A stretch of DNA of 64,000 nucleotides from Eonycteris spelaea (taxonomy: Eukaryota; Chordata; Mammalia; Chiroptera; Pteropodidae), in contig PUFA01000170.1 of the NCBI GenBank assembly GCA_003508835.1, positions 62,001 to 126,000 on the forward strand. The letters run 5' to 3'. Under the pieces are notes generated by a model. The model worked only from the letters and a program-made list of their open reading frames with translations. It ran no database searches and was not told where the DNA came from. Positions 33,970 through 44,874 of this stretch are shown here, piece after piece. The number at the start of each line of letters is the position of its first letter. Positions within the stretch are counted from its first letter, which is position 1. Both the position numbers and the translations under genes were made by a program.

Positions 33970-36900
33970 GCAGTACTCTGACAAGTCAAGGACATTAGAA
34001 AGTGAATCAAAGACTATTCTTGTTTATGTAACAAAGGGTGAAAACTTCCTCAGGGTTAAATAACCATCTGGATAATCTTCTTTATTATTTTTCTAAAATA
34101 ACTAAGTCTACTGGTGATAAATGACAGATGAGAATCAAAATAGGGAACAGCATTTTTTAACATAATGGAACATCCCTGGAATATTAAGTATAACATGTCT
34201 GAAAGAAGTATGTCACGCAGTCCCTTATCAAAAGAAGACTACCATAAAATAGCTAAAATATAATTCATTACATAATTAATAACTTACTTTTGTAACTGGG
34301 CATACATGTTTAAAAAGTCATTCTTTGTTCTAGCTTTGTATATGTACACCATTTCATATAAGCTTATTTTTATTTTTGACTCTGTAGGCACTACTGGCTA
34401 AAATTTGTGAATTCTTTATAAAATTCAAAGCATCTTTGTACCCACTGTAGGCATAGAAGAAGGCTAACTATAATTAGACACATAAATATCAAATATATTT
34501 TCTTGCACATATTGAAAAACACAATATTTCTAAATCTGTGTTATGAATCACTTTTTTTTTTTACATTTTGTTCTAAGCTCCAGTTCTTATTAAATTATGA
34601 TAACCATCTGAGGTGACCGTGAAAACAAATGTGTATACACCATTTTCTTTTTATTATAGAACACCTGAATATTTTATGTAGAAAACAAGCTATGAGAAGC
34701 TTCATGGACCATCTTTCTTTATGTACAGATATGACGTGGCCGACAATGTCACCAAGTTGATTGTGTGGAAATGTATTATAAGAGAGCTTTATTACAAAAC
34801 AAAGGACTAAAAACTGTCAGAATTATGTTGAAGAAAAACAATTCACTTATCATTTTTTTTAAGAAAGAGGAAGTATTGGGGTATTTGGTGAATTTGTGTT
34901 GTTTAGTTACAGCTTTTGTTTTTTCAGTGGCATGGTCAACAGTTTTTCATTTATTACTAAACTTGACTGTTCTCTACAAATGACTAAGCTTTTCTTTGGC
35001 AAGTATGTTTTCAGTATGCTAGTATCTGTTTCCATTGCATCATAATTATCATGCATTGCTTATTTCAGGTCTTTAAATATTATCATCTTCTATCACATTT
35101 CCTTGGCAAAGTTCATAGAATTTGTCTTCTTAACTCCTTGGTACAAATGATCTTCTAGTGCCATGAAATACAGGAAAATGGAGAGTTAAAGGGAAAATGT
35201 GCCCATATAGAAATTTTGGATCAATCATTAATATGGTTCACCAAGTATAAGATCAGAATAATTTTTATTCTTAGAAAAAATATTGTTATTAAAAGAGCAT
35301 GTTGATCTTGAGGTGATAAAATAGATATGATTATGTTTTCATATTACTTTTTTGTGTGTCTGTTAAACACAACTTCTATGGCAAATAAGCATGCTACCCT
35401 GCCTGCTGAGAGATGTAGATGAGAGGAGAGAAAAGCATGTGTAAAACAAATAATCACACAATTACGTTGTATTTAGTATAGGTAATAAAAATGTACTATT
35501 ATAATCACCCAACTACTGTACCTGTGCAAATTCATTTTCAAATTGGGCAATGATTTGAAAATGGGTGCAGAATAAAATTTCCAACAATTTTTATGTATGA
35601 ATCATTAAAAAGTACTCTATGCTAACTTATTATTCATAGACAGATAGATAATTAAACAAATGTAATAAGATTTTTTAAAGAGTTAGCTTCAAATATGCTC
35701 TAGAAAGTTATCCCAAAGGGTGAGAGACAAAACTCTGCAGTTTATCTTTTACCTCCAAAGAAAAAAATTTATGTTTTCTGTCTCTGTTAGGAAATAATGG
35801 GAATTTCCAACTGTGGTAATGAATGCTAGGGTTATCAATAAACTAACAGCTCCCAAATAATTCCACCTTCTTTCTGTTATTTTGCCATTTCCTATGCATT
35901 ACCTAGCTCTTCAAAAGAAATTTTCAAATTAATTTTCTTCTTGCTATTTATATTTTTGTATAAAAAAAAGACCTCAAGTACTCATACACATATGCACACA
36001 TATTCATAATATCAGGATAAAAATAGATGCCATATGATGTAAATCCTTGGGGATTATAACTTTCAAAAGTATCTGAATCCTAGTTGAGATTTCTTATACC
36101 CCCCCCAAAAATGAAGTTTTCAATAAAGTATTGGTAGAGTGCATTTCTGATATCTCAAACAATTTATCATCTTTTTAATGTGGAAGCAATATTTATATCT
36201 CCAATTCACATATTTTAACCTTTATGAAATATCATTTCTTAAAAAAAACAACAGAAGACAACTCAAGGAGTATTAAAAGCATAATTGTATGACAAGGAGT
36301 TTCAGACTGGTTGCCAACTCCTCACCTTTTCATCTTATGGAGAACACAACATTTTCCGCTTCAAAAAAAAAATGGAGTTGCTTGAGTACAGTTAAACGAT
36401 GAAGGGTGCATGAAACAGTTCATCATTTATTCTTTATTTGCTCTTGTGAGGCAGCTATTCTGCCTCTTTCCTTGAGCTCTACAAAACAGAAGTACTTGGA
36501 AAGTTGGAATAATCACTTTTCCCATCCCACTGTCCATCCATCACTGAATTCTTCTTCAGGCATAAACAGGAGTCAGATTGACAAGGAAATTATATTACTG
36601 GGTATCGCTGTGTATGAAGGGGAGAGATTTAAGTGGAGGGGAGTTACTAATGGAATATCCAATTTATAAGGAGAAAAGAGTCTCTCCCTTTATTTCTGCA
36701 TAGTATTTTCGGATGATCAAAAGCCTCTAGATTAAGATATATATGCATTAATACCTAACCAAATAGATTATTCCAATAGACTATTCATAAATGACAGTGC
36801 ATTTATGCATATATAACAGCTACACACTTTGTGCCTTGCAAGAAAATACATATTGATAGTCCTGCACTGTGAACTTTGTTTAAAACACTAAATAAGATAT

Positions 36901-36985
36901 CGAGGCCTCTGTCAATGACAGTAGAAGGTTCCAGGCACTATGTGTTTCATAATCCTGTATCTAGCTGACTCTATACTTCTCTGCA
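33970..36985. other. Unassigned non-coding DNA upstream of the OLFM3 exon
   Basis: No repeat family or gene was recognised. 34600-35170 is one of the blocks that looks unique and is discussed as a possible conserved element. The plus-strand open frame at 36406-36669 has no known domain. Confidence 0.4.
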
Positions 36986-37083
36986 GCTCAAGTTGCCAGC
37001 AAATGCTGAACTGGAGAAAGTCAATCCTTGTTTGGTTAACAAATTCCCCGCAAAATATCTCCCCAAGCCCCCAGGAGCTGTAG

Positions 37084-37091
37084 TGATGTCA
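37084..37091 (+). promoter_or_regulatory. CRE/ATF-like site TGATGTCA
   Basis: A single-base variant of the CREB/ATF palindrome TGACGTCA, about 420 bases upstream of the OLFM3 start codon. The T-for-C change removes the CpG. Short motif, so chance occurrence is possible. Confidence 0.4.
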
Positions 37092-37295
37092 TATCCGTTG
37101 TCCAGGTCTCCACACCTCTCTCAGCCTTTACTCTCTTTATCTTTTTCTTGGGTCAAAACTTTTGAGGTGGACTGGCTAGATAGCGGCGGAAGAGAGGCTG
37201 AACTGGGACGCGCAGGCTTGAGGCGCTTGAGAACCTCGGTCAGCGCCCACTGCAGCCCAACCCACCCTGGAGCTCGCGAACTCCCAGCTCTGAGA

Positions 37296-37310
37296 ATGCC
37301 TGCGGAATGA
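37296..37310 (+). other. Upstream ORF 1 (MPAE)
   Basis: A four-codon ORF, ATG-CCT-GCG-GAA-TGA. It is the 3' end of a longer frame opening at 36993, so if transcription starts further upstream the frame would be 105 codons. Its TGA overlaps the ATG of upstream ORF 2 in the sequence ATGA. Whether it is in the mRNA depends on the unmapped start site. Confidence 0.45.
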
Positions 37311-37456
37311 TCGCCCCCAGGGCGGCTGCCGCTGCTGCCGCTACTGCTACTGGCTGCTGCTGCTCCTGCTCCTGCTCCTGCCACCGCCTCTGTCTCCACT
37401 CTGCTCTGACTGGCAGGCAGAAAGTGCAACTGACGAGGGAAAGGTCTCTGCAGTGA
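37307..37456 (+). other. Upstream ORF 2, 49 codons, in frame with OLFM3
   Basis: Begins MIAPRAAAAAATATG, continues through a Cys/Ser-rich stretch encoded by the CTG/CCTGCT tract, and ends at TGA 37454-37456. That stop is exactly 19 codons upstream of the OLFM3 ATG with no other stop between, so the two frames are continuous apart from one TGA. It is most likely a leader ORF that modulates translation, if it is transcribed. No known domain. Confidence 0.45.
37323..37386 (+). repeat. CTG/GCC-rich trinucleotide tract
   Basis: Interrupted triplet runs (GCTGCCGCTGCTGCC, then GGCTGCTGCTGCTCC, then repeated CTGCTC) lie within the probable OLFM3 5' leader. They would form stable RNA structure and could vary in length between individuals or species. 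On the minus strand they give Ser/Gly/Ala-rich frames that are not genes. Confidence 0.8.
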
Positions 37457-37510
37457 GAGCGGAGTGGCTACATAAAAGAGAGTAAAGAGGGGGCAAAAAC
37501 CCAGATCAGA

Positions 37511-37579
37511 ATGCAGGCGACATCCAACCTACTCAATCTCCTGCTGCTGTCTCTGCTTGCTGGATTAGATCCTTCCAAG
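37511..37579 (+). CDS. OLFM3: Olfactomedin 3 (noelin-3/optimedin), short-isoform first coding exon
   Basis: The 23 codons start MQATSNLLNLLLLSLLAG and end in LDPSK, which I recognise as the N-terminus of the short (B-type) OLFM3 isoform, apparently differing from human by one residue (Leu for Phe in the hydrophobic core). The Leu-rich stretch from about residue 7 to 19 is a signal-peptide h-region, so the protein enters the secretory pathway. OLFM3 is a secreted glycoprotein of brain and retina, with an N-terminal coiled-coil region and a C-terminal olfactomedin beta-propeller; family members associate with AMPA-receptor complexes. The start has A at -3 and the nearest upstream in-frame stop is TGA at 37454. 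The exon ends in AAG followed by donor GTACGG, phase 0, consistent with joining to the shared exon that follows in both isoforms. None of the downstream exons is in the window. Confidence 0.92.
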
Positions 37580-38049
37580 GTACGGGCAATATTTTAACTC
37601 TTGTTTGAAATAAATGTGCGATATAAAACAAACCGACCAAAAATGCAAATAAATATGCCCCCAAACGGCACGAAAGACAGCTCTCCAGCTATCTTGTGGT
37701 GCCTGGCGTATTCCCACTGCTTGGGAGATAGCAAGGTGAACTACCGGAGGGACAGCTCCTCCAGGTAGAGTCCTGGACAGAGGGGGTATGGGGGGGACCA
37801 AGAGCGAATATCATGTGTACGTATGGGCAGCGGGCAATGCGGCTCTCCCGGGAATTTAGCTGATTCTGTATCCAAGTGCTTAGTGTGCTCTTCTGAAGTC
37901 GGACGAGTAATGCAAAGGAGTTAGCAGCTCAAACAATGCAATTTGTAAACATGTTTTAGGAGATGGTGAACCGTTTCTTTGTTGAAAGCAGAGAAGTGTT
38001 TTCCAGCTGATCCTGGTCAGTAATAGCCCCATCGCAGACGTGCTGCAGT

Positions 38050-41000
38050 TTGTGTCCAAAAACATTTGGGATGCTGCTTGTAACACACACGGCAAAGAGG
38101 CAGAGCTATACTCTCTGCCATGGCTGAGAGGCGTTGGTGAAAGGGGCTTGTGTTTATTTGCTTCTTTCTTTTCGTTAAGGAAATTAGAGGGCACTGAGGA
38201 AGTTCCGATTATCAGTGTTAAACAGGAAGTGAGAACCTTATCACACTAGGAGGGCAATAGGAAGAATGAGGTATCTCATGGCTGTTGAACTCTGAAAATT
38301 TTCTGGTTCTGGAAATTAAAGGGAACACTAAGCTCTTTTTTAAAAAATGCAGAAAAATAAATATTTTCAGCAGTGTATGATCAAGGTTTTGATGATAAAG
38401 TGCGATTATTTGAGAGCTTCAACATTCTAAGAAAATCATAATTATCTGGAATATAAGATAAAGTGTCTCATAAAAATAGTAAGAGATACAATTTTAAAAT
38501 TACTTTACTTGTTTAACTGATCAAGAGCAATTTGATACAACAGAAAAAAGAAATGATGCCATACTACAAAACCACTTAAAGCTTATGTACTTTGAAATAT
38601 TGTAAAGTTATTTTTAAAGCTTTACATCTGACTGGTATAGAGAAATTAAGTTTCTTTTCATAACTGAATAGAACTAATTAAGATGTAACCAAGCATAATC
38701 CAATACTGCGGCTGACTGAATATTTCTAGGCCTAATACAGTATATAGTAAAAACTTAGCATCATGTCTTTATACTCATAATTATTTCTGTGCACTTTTCA
38801 TAGAGAGACCTAATGAGAATAAAATCATTTTTTATTTTAAAGCTATAGTTGTGCTAATATTGTCACTGAAATCTTCACAGTGTGTGAATGGCATCTTAAT
38901 GATCTTAATATTTTACATACTAAGGGATAGCTTCAAAGCATTTTATATTTAGGTTAAAAGTGTTGATTTTGTTTTTATATTTTTAAAATCCCTTTTTTCT
39001 TCTTGTCTCTAGATCTATAGTGACACATCCCACTAACGTTTTCATTATAATTGTTAGTTAAAACTTTGAACACATTCCATTATGTACCTCATTTGGAATA
39101 TTCTTAGTGAAACAGTTTTTTAAAACAAACCTAATTACTGAATTATTGCAAAAAAAATTCACTTAACTAAAAGTGAATTTTGTCATTCTTTAAAATGAAT
39201 TATAAATGTAGAGCTTTGCTAAAAATGACATGTGGTTTGTCTAATATCTTAAATGCATAAATATCTTTACTTCTTGCACTCCATTCTTTCCCCCAATTAA
39301 ATACATAAACATAGAAGAACTGTTAAATACGACATAAATCACCCAAATAAATGACCCGGTTTTAGTCCATATGACCTTTTCTAGTATTGACAAGTTTATT
39401 TCTGGGTATTCAACAATATAAAACTTTTCTTCAGACTTAGCTGTGGCTGTTTGGTACAACTGAGCTGAAAAATTTAGGGATGGAAGGTATACATTAACTT
39501 TTTCAACTGTCCTTTTCAGCTCTAAATACTGCATTACTGTGTGCAAGAACAGAAGATGGTAATTTTTTCTGTATCACATACAGCATTATAGAGATAGCAA
39601 GTGATTTTAATATTGTAAAAAGTTTTGACCTGGTAGAAGAATATTGCTTTTAAAAAGTGAATAAAACCTACTTTTGCATGTTTTACCAAAACTATTGGTC
39701 ATTACCATGCTATATCAATGCACGCAATCACAAATAGCACCATTCAATTCTCAAAATAATTGTGAATTAGGTAATAAACTAGGAATTTTCTCAAATTTTA
39801 CTTATTATTGTTCTAACTACTTAAGGGTTCACATAATAAAACTAGCTTTAATAATGCAAATTATGTTTAGTGAAATTGAAATTAAAAATCCAGTAACAGT
39901 ATCATACAAAACCAGTTTTTCAACAATAATAATTAAATGATGCACTTAAATGCACAGAAAAACAGCTAATTTTTTAATATAATATGTTAGAACTGATATA
40001 TTTCATAACATTTTTAAATACATTTGTTTAAGTATTCTATATTATTACACTTTATGTTTACAGTAAGCATGTGTATAATCACACAGAGATAGAACTGGCA
40101 AAATAGGAGAGCTCTTAAAATTGAATGAATTTTTTTTTCAGATATAGGATACATATTAGAAATCAAAATCTTAGAGAGTGCTTATTATATATTAATTGAT
40201 CTGAAAACAGAAAGGCTTTCTAACAATACCAATTCCATTTCATAGAACACGATATAATATTTATGTTTGTAATTTTTCTTCAGATTGAGGCTTACAGATT
40301 TTTATGACATTTTTTAAGGTGCTTAAGTATCGCCATCTTATGGTAACATAAGTTACTGAAGTCAATTTTATTTTTAAATTAAAAAAAAATGCCCAAACTT
40401 CTAATATTAATAGGATGAATCTACTTTCAGCATGTACTTACTTTTTTTCTCATTTAATATATCAGAAAATTAGCAAGATTAGTATTTTCTTTTAACAAAA
40501 TAAAGCAATTCACTCTGCTAATTAATTATTTGTAGCTTTATATAGACAGATTATCAATTTCCTCTCAGGAAAATTATGAGAATTATGTTTTCTTCATTAA
40601 AATCTTATTACCAAGTTTCTAGTTCCATTTAGAACCATGAGTATATCACTTTGTCTAATTTAAGAGATATTAATTAGTTTCATTTGTAATGGAGTATCTG
40701 AATTATAGGCAATATACCAAATCATATTCAATAAGTAAATTTTTTTTAAAAAACTGAAAGCTTGTAGGAATTCAATTACTGCTCAGTTTTATAGAGAAAG
40801 AACTATTCTTGTGTAAGACATTCCTGTGGGCGGCTGCTAGGTGGCATCTCTGTGCTTTTAAACTGAAGGAATTGAGTTCAGTAATGACCTTGATAATACA
40901 AGAGTGAACCTCTTTTTCTTTTCCAGGTAGAACTTTAGCAGATCATTAGTTGAACATGATAACAAAATAGTAATCTCTGTGAATCAGAACTACGAATTTC

Positions 41001-42090
41001 TCTGCTTTGCAATGCTGAACTAAGTAGAAAGGAGCACACACATGAGGCTGTGCAGGTTTACACCAGAGCCAGACACTAGAGTAACAGTAAAAAAGAGGTG
41101 GCATGGGCATAGCCACATATTGCAGTGACTGTTGAACTTTAAAGCAGTCATGCTTATTAGTAAATATACTGCAAAATGCTCTAGCATGCTTGGATTGAGA
41201 AATCATTCACTATCTTCTTACCCAGAACATACTAAAGACCTTAGCAGTATGGTACTTGCTCACACTACAGACATAAAACACACCAATGATTCAGCAATAA
41301 TCTTCAACACCAAACTGTTCTGTCTGTCCAAAACAACTGGGCTAATTAGAATGCCTGCCTTAAACAAGATAGCTGCTTTAAATCCATATAGACATGTTAG
41401 AAACTAAGACAGTTTCAATGATTCTATTGTTAAATGCTCCATAACGTAATATACCATGTGTAAGTGCCTTCATGTTTTGGTATTGCTAACAAAGTCATCA
41501 AAGACCTAAATTGACTAGAGGTGGCTTTTGCTCATAAATCTAAAATTCCTGTTCTTACAACTTTTAAATGAAATTGGTAAAAAGCATATAAAACAAGAGA
41601 AATAAGTTGGAATCAGTATCAATCTGCTTTAAAATTCACCTTAAAATCTACCTTCTCTTATATCTACTGTATACGAGGGGCATCTTCTATACAACAGGGT
41701 CAGCTCAAATTAGAACAGAAAATAAGGATTGATGGCATGTGGCAAGGACCTGTAATTACACATCAATAAACCCTGATACAGTAGAAGGTGAAAAGTTCAA
41801 TGTGTCCTATCCATATTTTGAAAGAGCAAATGACTTTTCTACTCTCATTTTATTCCATCCTCCCTGATCCAATTAAATTTTTATTTTTCAGAAAGTAAAT
41901 GTTCTTTATCACTCTTTCTCTTGGCAACTTGAAAAGGTTAATAAAATTGTACTGCTTTCCTTTACTTTTTAAAAATTCCTTTTCCCTGTAGTTTGCAACT
42001 ATTCTCTTTTAAAAATTACTGCCGTGATGATCGATCAATGCTCTATTCAGAGGGAAAGCAGACCAAATCTGAGAAAATAGGGGGCAGGAT
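38050..42090. other. Intronic unassigned DNA
   Basis: No confident repeat family or exon was recognised. 40920-41420 looks unique and is noted as a possible conserved element. A YY1/CTCF-like CGCCATCTTA occurs at 40331-40340. Confidence 0.4.
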
Positions 42091-42099
42091 TCAGGGCCC

Positions 42100-42200
42100 T
42101 TCATTTCTCATTCCTACTTTGCCACAAATATACACAAATAACTTTGGGAAGATGTGATCTCAGTGCCCTCGCTTGTAAAATTAGGGGGCTATATGTTCTT
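42100..42200 (+). repeat. MIR SINE fragment, sense
   Basis: A short MIR core remnant: 'actttgggaagatgtgatctcagtgccctcgcttgtaaaattaggggg'. Confidence 0.6.
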
Positions 42201-42231
42201 AAAATTTCTTTCTTAAATTTTAGGATGACTC

Positions 42232-42581
42232 TGTGCTGTGGTCTGCACATTTGTGCCCTCCCTCCTCCACAGGTCATATGTTGACCGAATGCCCAAGGTG
42301 ATGGTATTAAGATATGGGGTCTCTGGGAGGTGATTAGGTCCTGAGGATGTAGTCCTCATGAATGAGACTGGCACCCTTATACAAGAGGCCCCAGAAAGAC
42401 AACTCATCTTTTGCATCATGTGAAGATGTAAGAAATCTTTGACCTTGAAGAGGGCCCTCATCTGACCATGCTACCACTCTGATTTGAAGTTGCAGCCTCC
42501 AGAATTGCAGTAAATAAATATCTATTTAAAAGTAACCTAGTCTGAGGATTTTGTTATAGCAACCCAAACAGACTAAGATAC
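42232..42581 (+). mobile_element. MaLR LTR (MLT1/MST type), sense
   Basis: It begins 'tgtgctgtggtctgcaca' and passes through 'ggtcatatgttgaccgaatgcccaaggtgatggtatt', 'tctgggaggtgattaggtcc' and 'agcctccagaattgcagtaaataaa'. It ends 'gttatagcaacccaaacagactaaga'. This is a near-complete solo LTR of the ERVL-MaLR superfamily without internal sequence. The open frame at 42213-42461 is a shadow. Confidence 0.88.
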
Positions 42582-43159
42582 TCTTCTGAATAATATCTGG
42601 TCCTGCATATTCATTGCTGACCTTTCCCAAGCAGAAACTTCCTTAAGGATTTTAGACTGGAAATTATTAGAAAAACTTTAATTTTTGTATTAAGAAAACA
42701 CATAAAGAAAAAGTGACACTGAATAAAGCTGTAGCTTAGGAGATAAGACTTGGCATTTGATTTACTTAAGTATTAATTAGCCACCTTTTTACTTAAAAAA
42801 AAAATTGGCAACAGTGAAATTTAAAAAGGAGATAAAAATAGTTTTCTTGGTAGGTTAGGTGAAATGACAGTGAGTCTTTGGAAGTATCTGTTCATTTGTG
42901 TGTATGCATATATGTGAACAGATTATTTCACAGTGGCATTAAAATATTAAGGCAGCATCAAAAGTTATTTAAATACTCACTACTTAGAACCTGGGTTTAA
43001 ATCTAAAATATGATGTTGAATCTGGTCCTCCATCTATTCAGTCTGTCGCTTATCAATTAAAAACCTAAAGGATATTTTTATGATGTTAACTTATGCATGA
43101 CAATTTTCAAATATAATTCTAAAGACTGTACTAAGCGAATGGAGATAGAAAAAGGGGGA

Positions 43160-43345
43160 GTTGGATGTGAAATCACAAGAATTGGTTTAAGTCCTAACTC
43201 TGCAACTGTTCAATAAGCATTTAATCTCCTGAAGTCCATTTTACATTAACTATGGAATAGATGTAATAGCAATGGAATTTATACAGTTATTGATATTAAT
43301 ATATGTGAAAATCTATTTTAAATCGTAAAGTTCTATGCAAATATT
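43160..43345 (+). repeat. MIR SINE, sense
   Basis: 'gaattggtttaagtcctaactctgcaactg', 'tctcctgaagtccattttacattaactatgg' and a tail 'aaatcgtaaagttctatgcaaa' match the MIR order. Confidence 0.72.
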
Positions 43346-43866
43346 CTACTAACATCAATCTATAACCAAATCTGTCGTGTACCACTTATCAAGATCAAAA
43401 TATCCTGCTGTTCCCTCTTCTTAGCTTTTAGAAAAGTGAATGTCATGTAAAATTATCAGCAGGGCTTCTTAGAAACAGCTCATAATTTGGGCCAAAGCTC
43501 CAACTGCAGCATGCCACCTTAAAAATTAATATCATACTTACATCCAAAAGGAAACTCCTACAAGTCTGTAGGGAATAAAACTATGAGACTGAAGACTGGT
43601 TCAATATTTCAGAGCCAAACCACACCAAGAAAAGTGCTTTTAAACTAAACATGCAGAACAGATCACAGATAGGATCAATAAACTTGAACAAAGAATGTAT
43701 CAATGGATATAGCTACTTTTTTGACCAGCAGGCAGAGTGTGGGCTTCTTGTATCTTTGCAAAGTATATTGGTAGTAAAGTAGTTTAAATCCTAAGATTTA
43801 AAAATATTAAACAGAGAAGCTGAAAAGGGAGATTTTCTCAAAAATGTTCAGGGCATAGGGTCATTG

Positions 43867-44229
43867 TCTTAGTTCTTTAAGACTGCTATAACGAAATACA
43901 GACTGGGTAGTTTATGAATAACTTATTTATTGATCACAGTTCTGGAGTCCGGGAAGTCCAAGATCAAGGCACCAGCATGGTCAAGTTTGGTGAAGGCCTT
44001 CTTCCTGGTTCACAGCTAGTGTCTTCTCACTGTCACTGTAGGGCCTAAGGAGTTCTATAGAATCTCCTTTATAAGAGCATAATCCCATTCATGAAATCTC
44101 CACCTTCATGAACAATCACCTCCCAAAGGCCCCACTGCTTAATGCCATCACAATGGGCAATAGAATACCAACATATGAATTGGGGGGTGCAGGGAGGGGA
44201 GGGGAGGACAAACATTTGGATCATAGAAG
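43867..44229 (-). mobile_element. MaLR LTR (MLT1/MST type), antisense
   Basis: The plus strand reads as the reverse of the same LTR type as 42232-42581: 'tgtcttagttctttaagactgctataacgaaatacagactgggtagtttatgaataac', 'tctggagtccgggaagtccaagatcaaggcaccagc', then 'accaacatatgaattggggggtgc'. The open frames at 44108-44335 and 44148-44330 are shadows. Confidence 0.88.
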
Positions 44230-44874
44230 TCAAGAGAATGACCACTTCTGTGAATATAATTTCCCTGCCCTTTTCTCTTGGATTGCTTTCTCAGTCCCTC
44301 TGTTAGTACTGATTTGCCTATTCTTCTCAATATAGACTTCTACAAAATGCTTGAAAAGACCTGACCTTAATAGCCATTTAATATTTCTTCTGATATCACT
44401 CATCCAAAAGCAAGTCCACCTAAGTAACTTATGAATTAATTCTTCCTTTTCAAAGTTCAACCCATGTAGATAATATGAAGGGTAAAAATAGATGAGAGCA
44501 ATTATATAATATCTAGAATAGACCCTACCCATGAACAACTAATATTTCAGAAATGTATTATCTCAAAAATACCTGCCCATCATACTGCAGTGAGGTTTAA
44601 CTTATTTTTGTTACTTGCTACAAGAGGTTGCAAACCCTTTTGGGGAGAGGAGGGTCCAAGATACAGGAACAGCATAAGACCATCTCCACGAAAAATGCCA
44701 GTCAGTAATTTGACAGTGCTAATGAAACAGTTAAAATACAGTTTTCTAAGAATATTTATCTTTTGTGCATTAAAACAAAGTGTTCTAAAGCATATATCAA
44801 AGCTATACTTTCTATCATCCTTATATTAAATTAAGCCTTCAGGAGAATAAAAACAAGTTCAGAGACAGGATCAT

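Larger units (their letters stand above)
36990..37510 (+). promoter_or_regulatory. OLFM3 short-isoform promoter and 5' leader region
   Basis: This is the sequence immediately upstream of the OLFM3 leader exon, where GC and CpG content rise. The transcription start cannot be fixed by eye. A TATA-like ACATAAAAG at about 37472-37480 is too close to the start codon to be the only promoter unless the leader is very short. A CRE-like TGATGTCA lies at 37084-37091. Pax6 is reported to control the optimedin/OLFM3 gene, but I could not assign a Pax6 site here, nor say which OLFM3 promoter that finding concerns. Confidence 0.6.
37180..38045. promoter_or_regulatory. Weak CpG-rich island spanning the OLFM3 leader exon
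   Basis: I count about 35 CpG dinucleotides by eye across roughly 860 bases, against a background in which CpG is rare. It covers the leader, the exon and the first 450 bases of the intron, as expected for an active germline promoter. Whether it meets formal island thresholds was not computed. Confidence 0.7.

Noticed and set aside
36993..37310. 105-codon plus-strand open frame upstream of OLFM3
   Set aside because: Mostly promoter or leader sequence with no domain. Only its last four codons are listed, as a possible uORF.
37121..37429. 102-codon minus-strand Ala/Ser/Gly-rich open frame
   Set aside because: It is the antisense of the triplet tract and CpG-rich leader; composition alone explains it.
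37472..37480. TATA-like ACATAAAAG
   Set aside because: It would place the transcription start within about 10 bases of the start codon. Not called as the promoter without start-site data.
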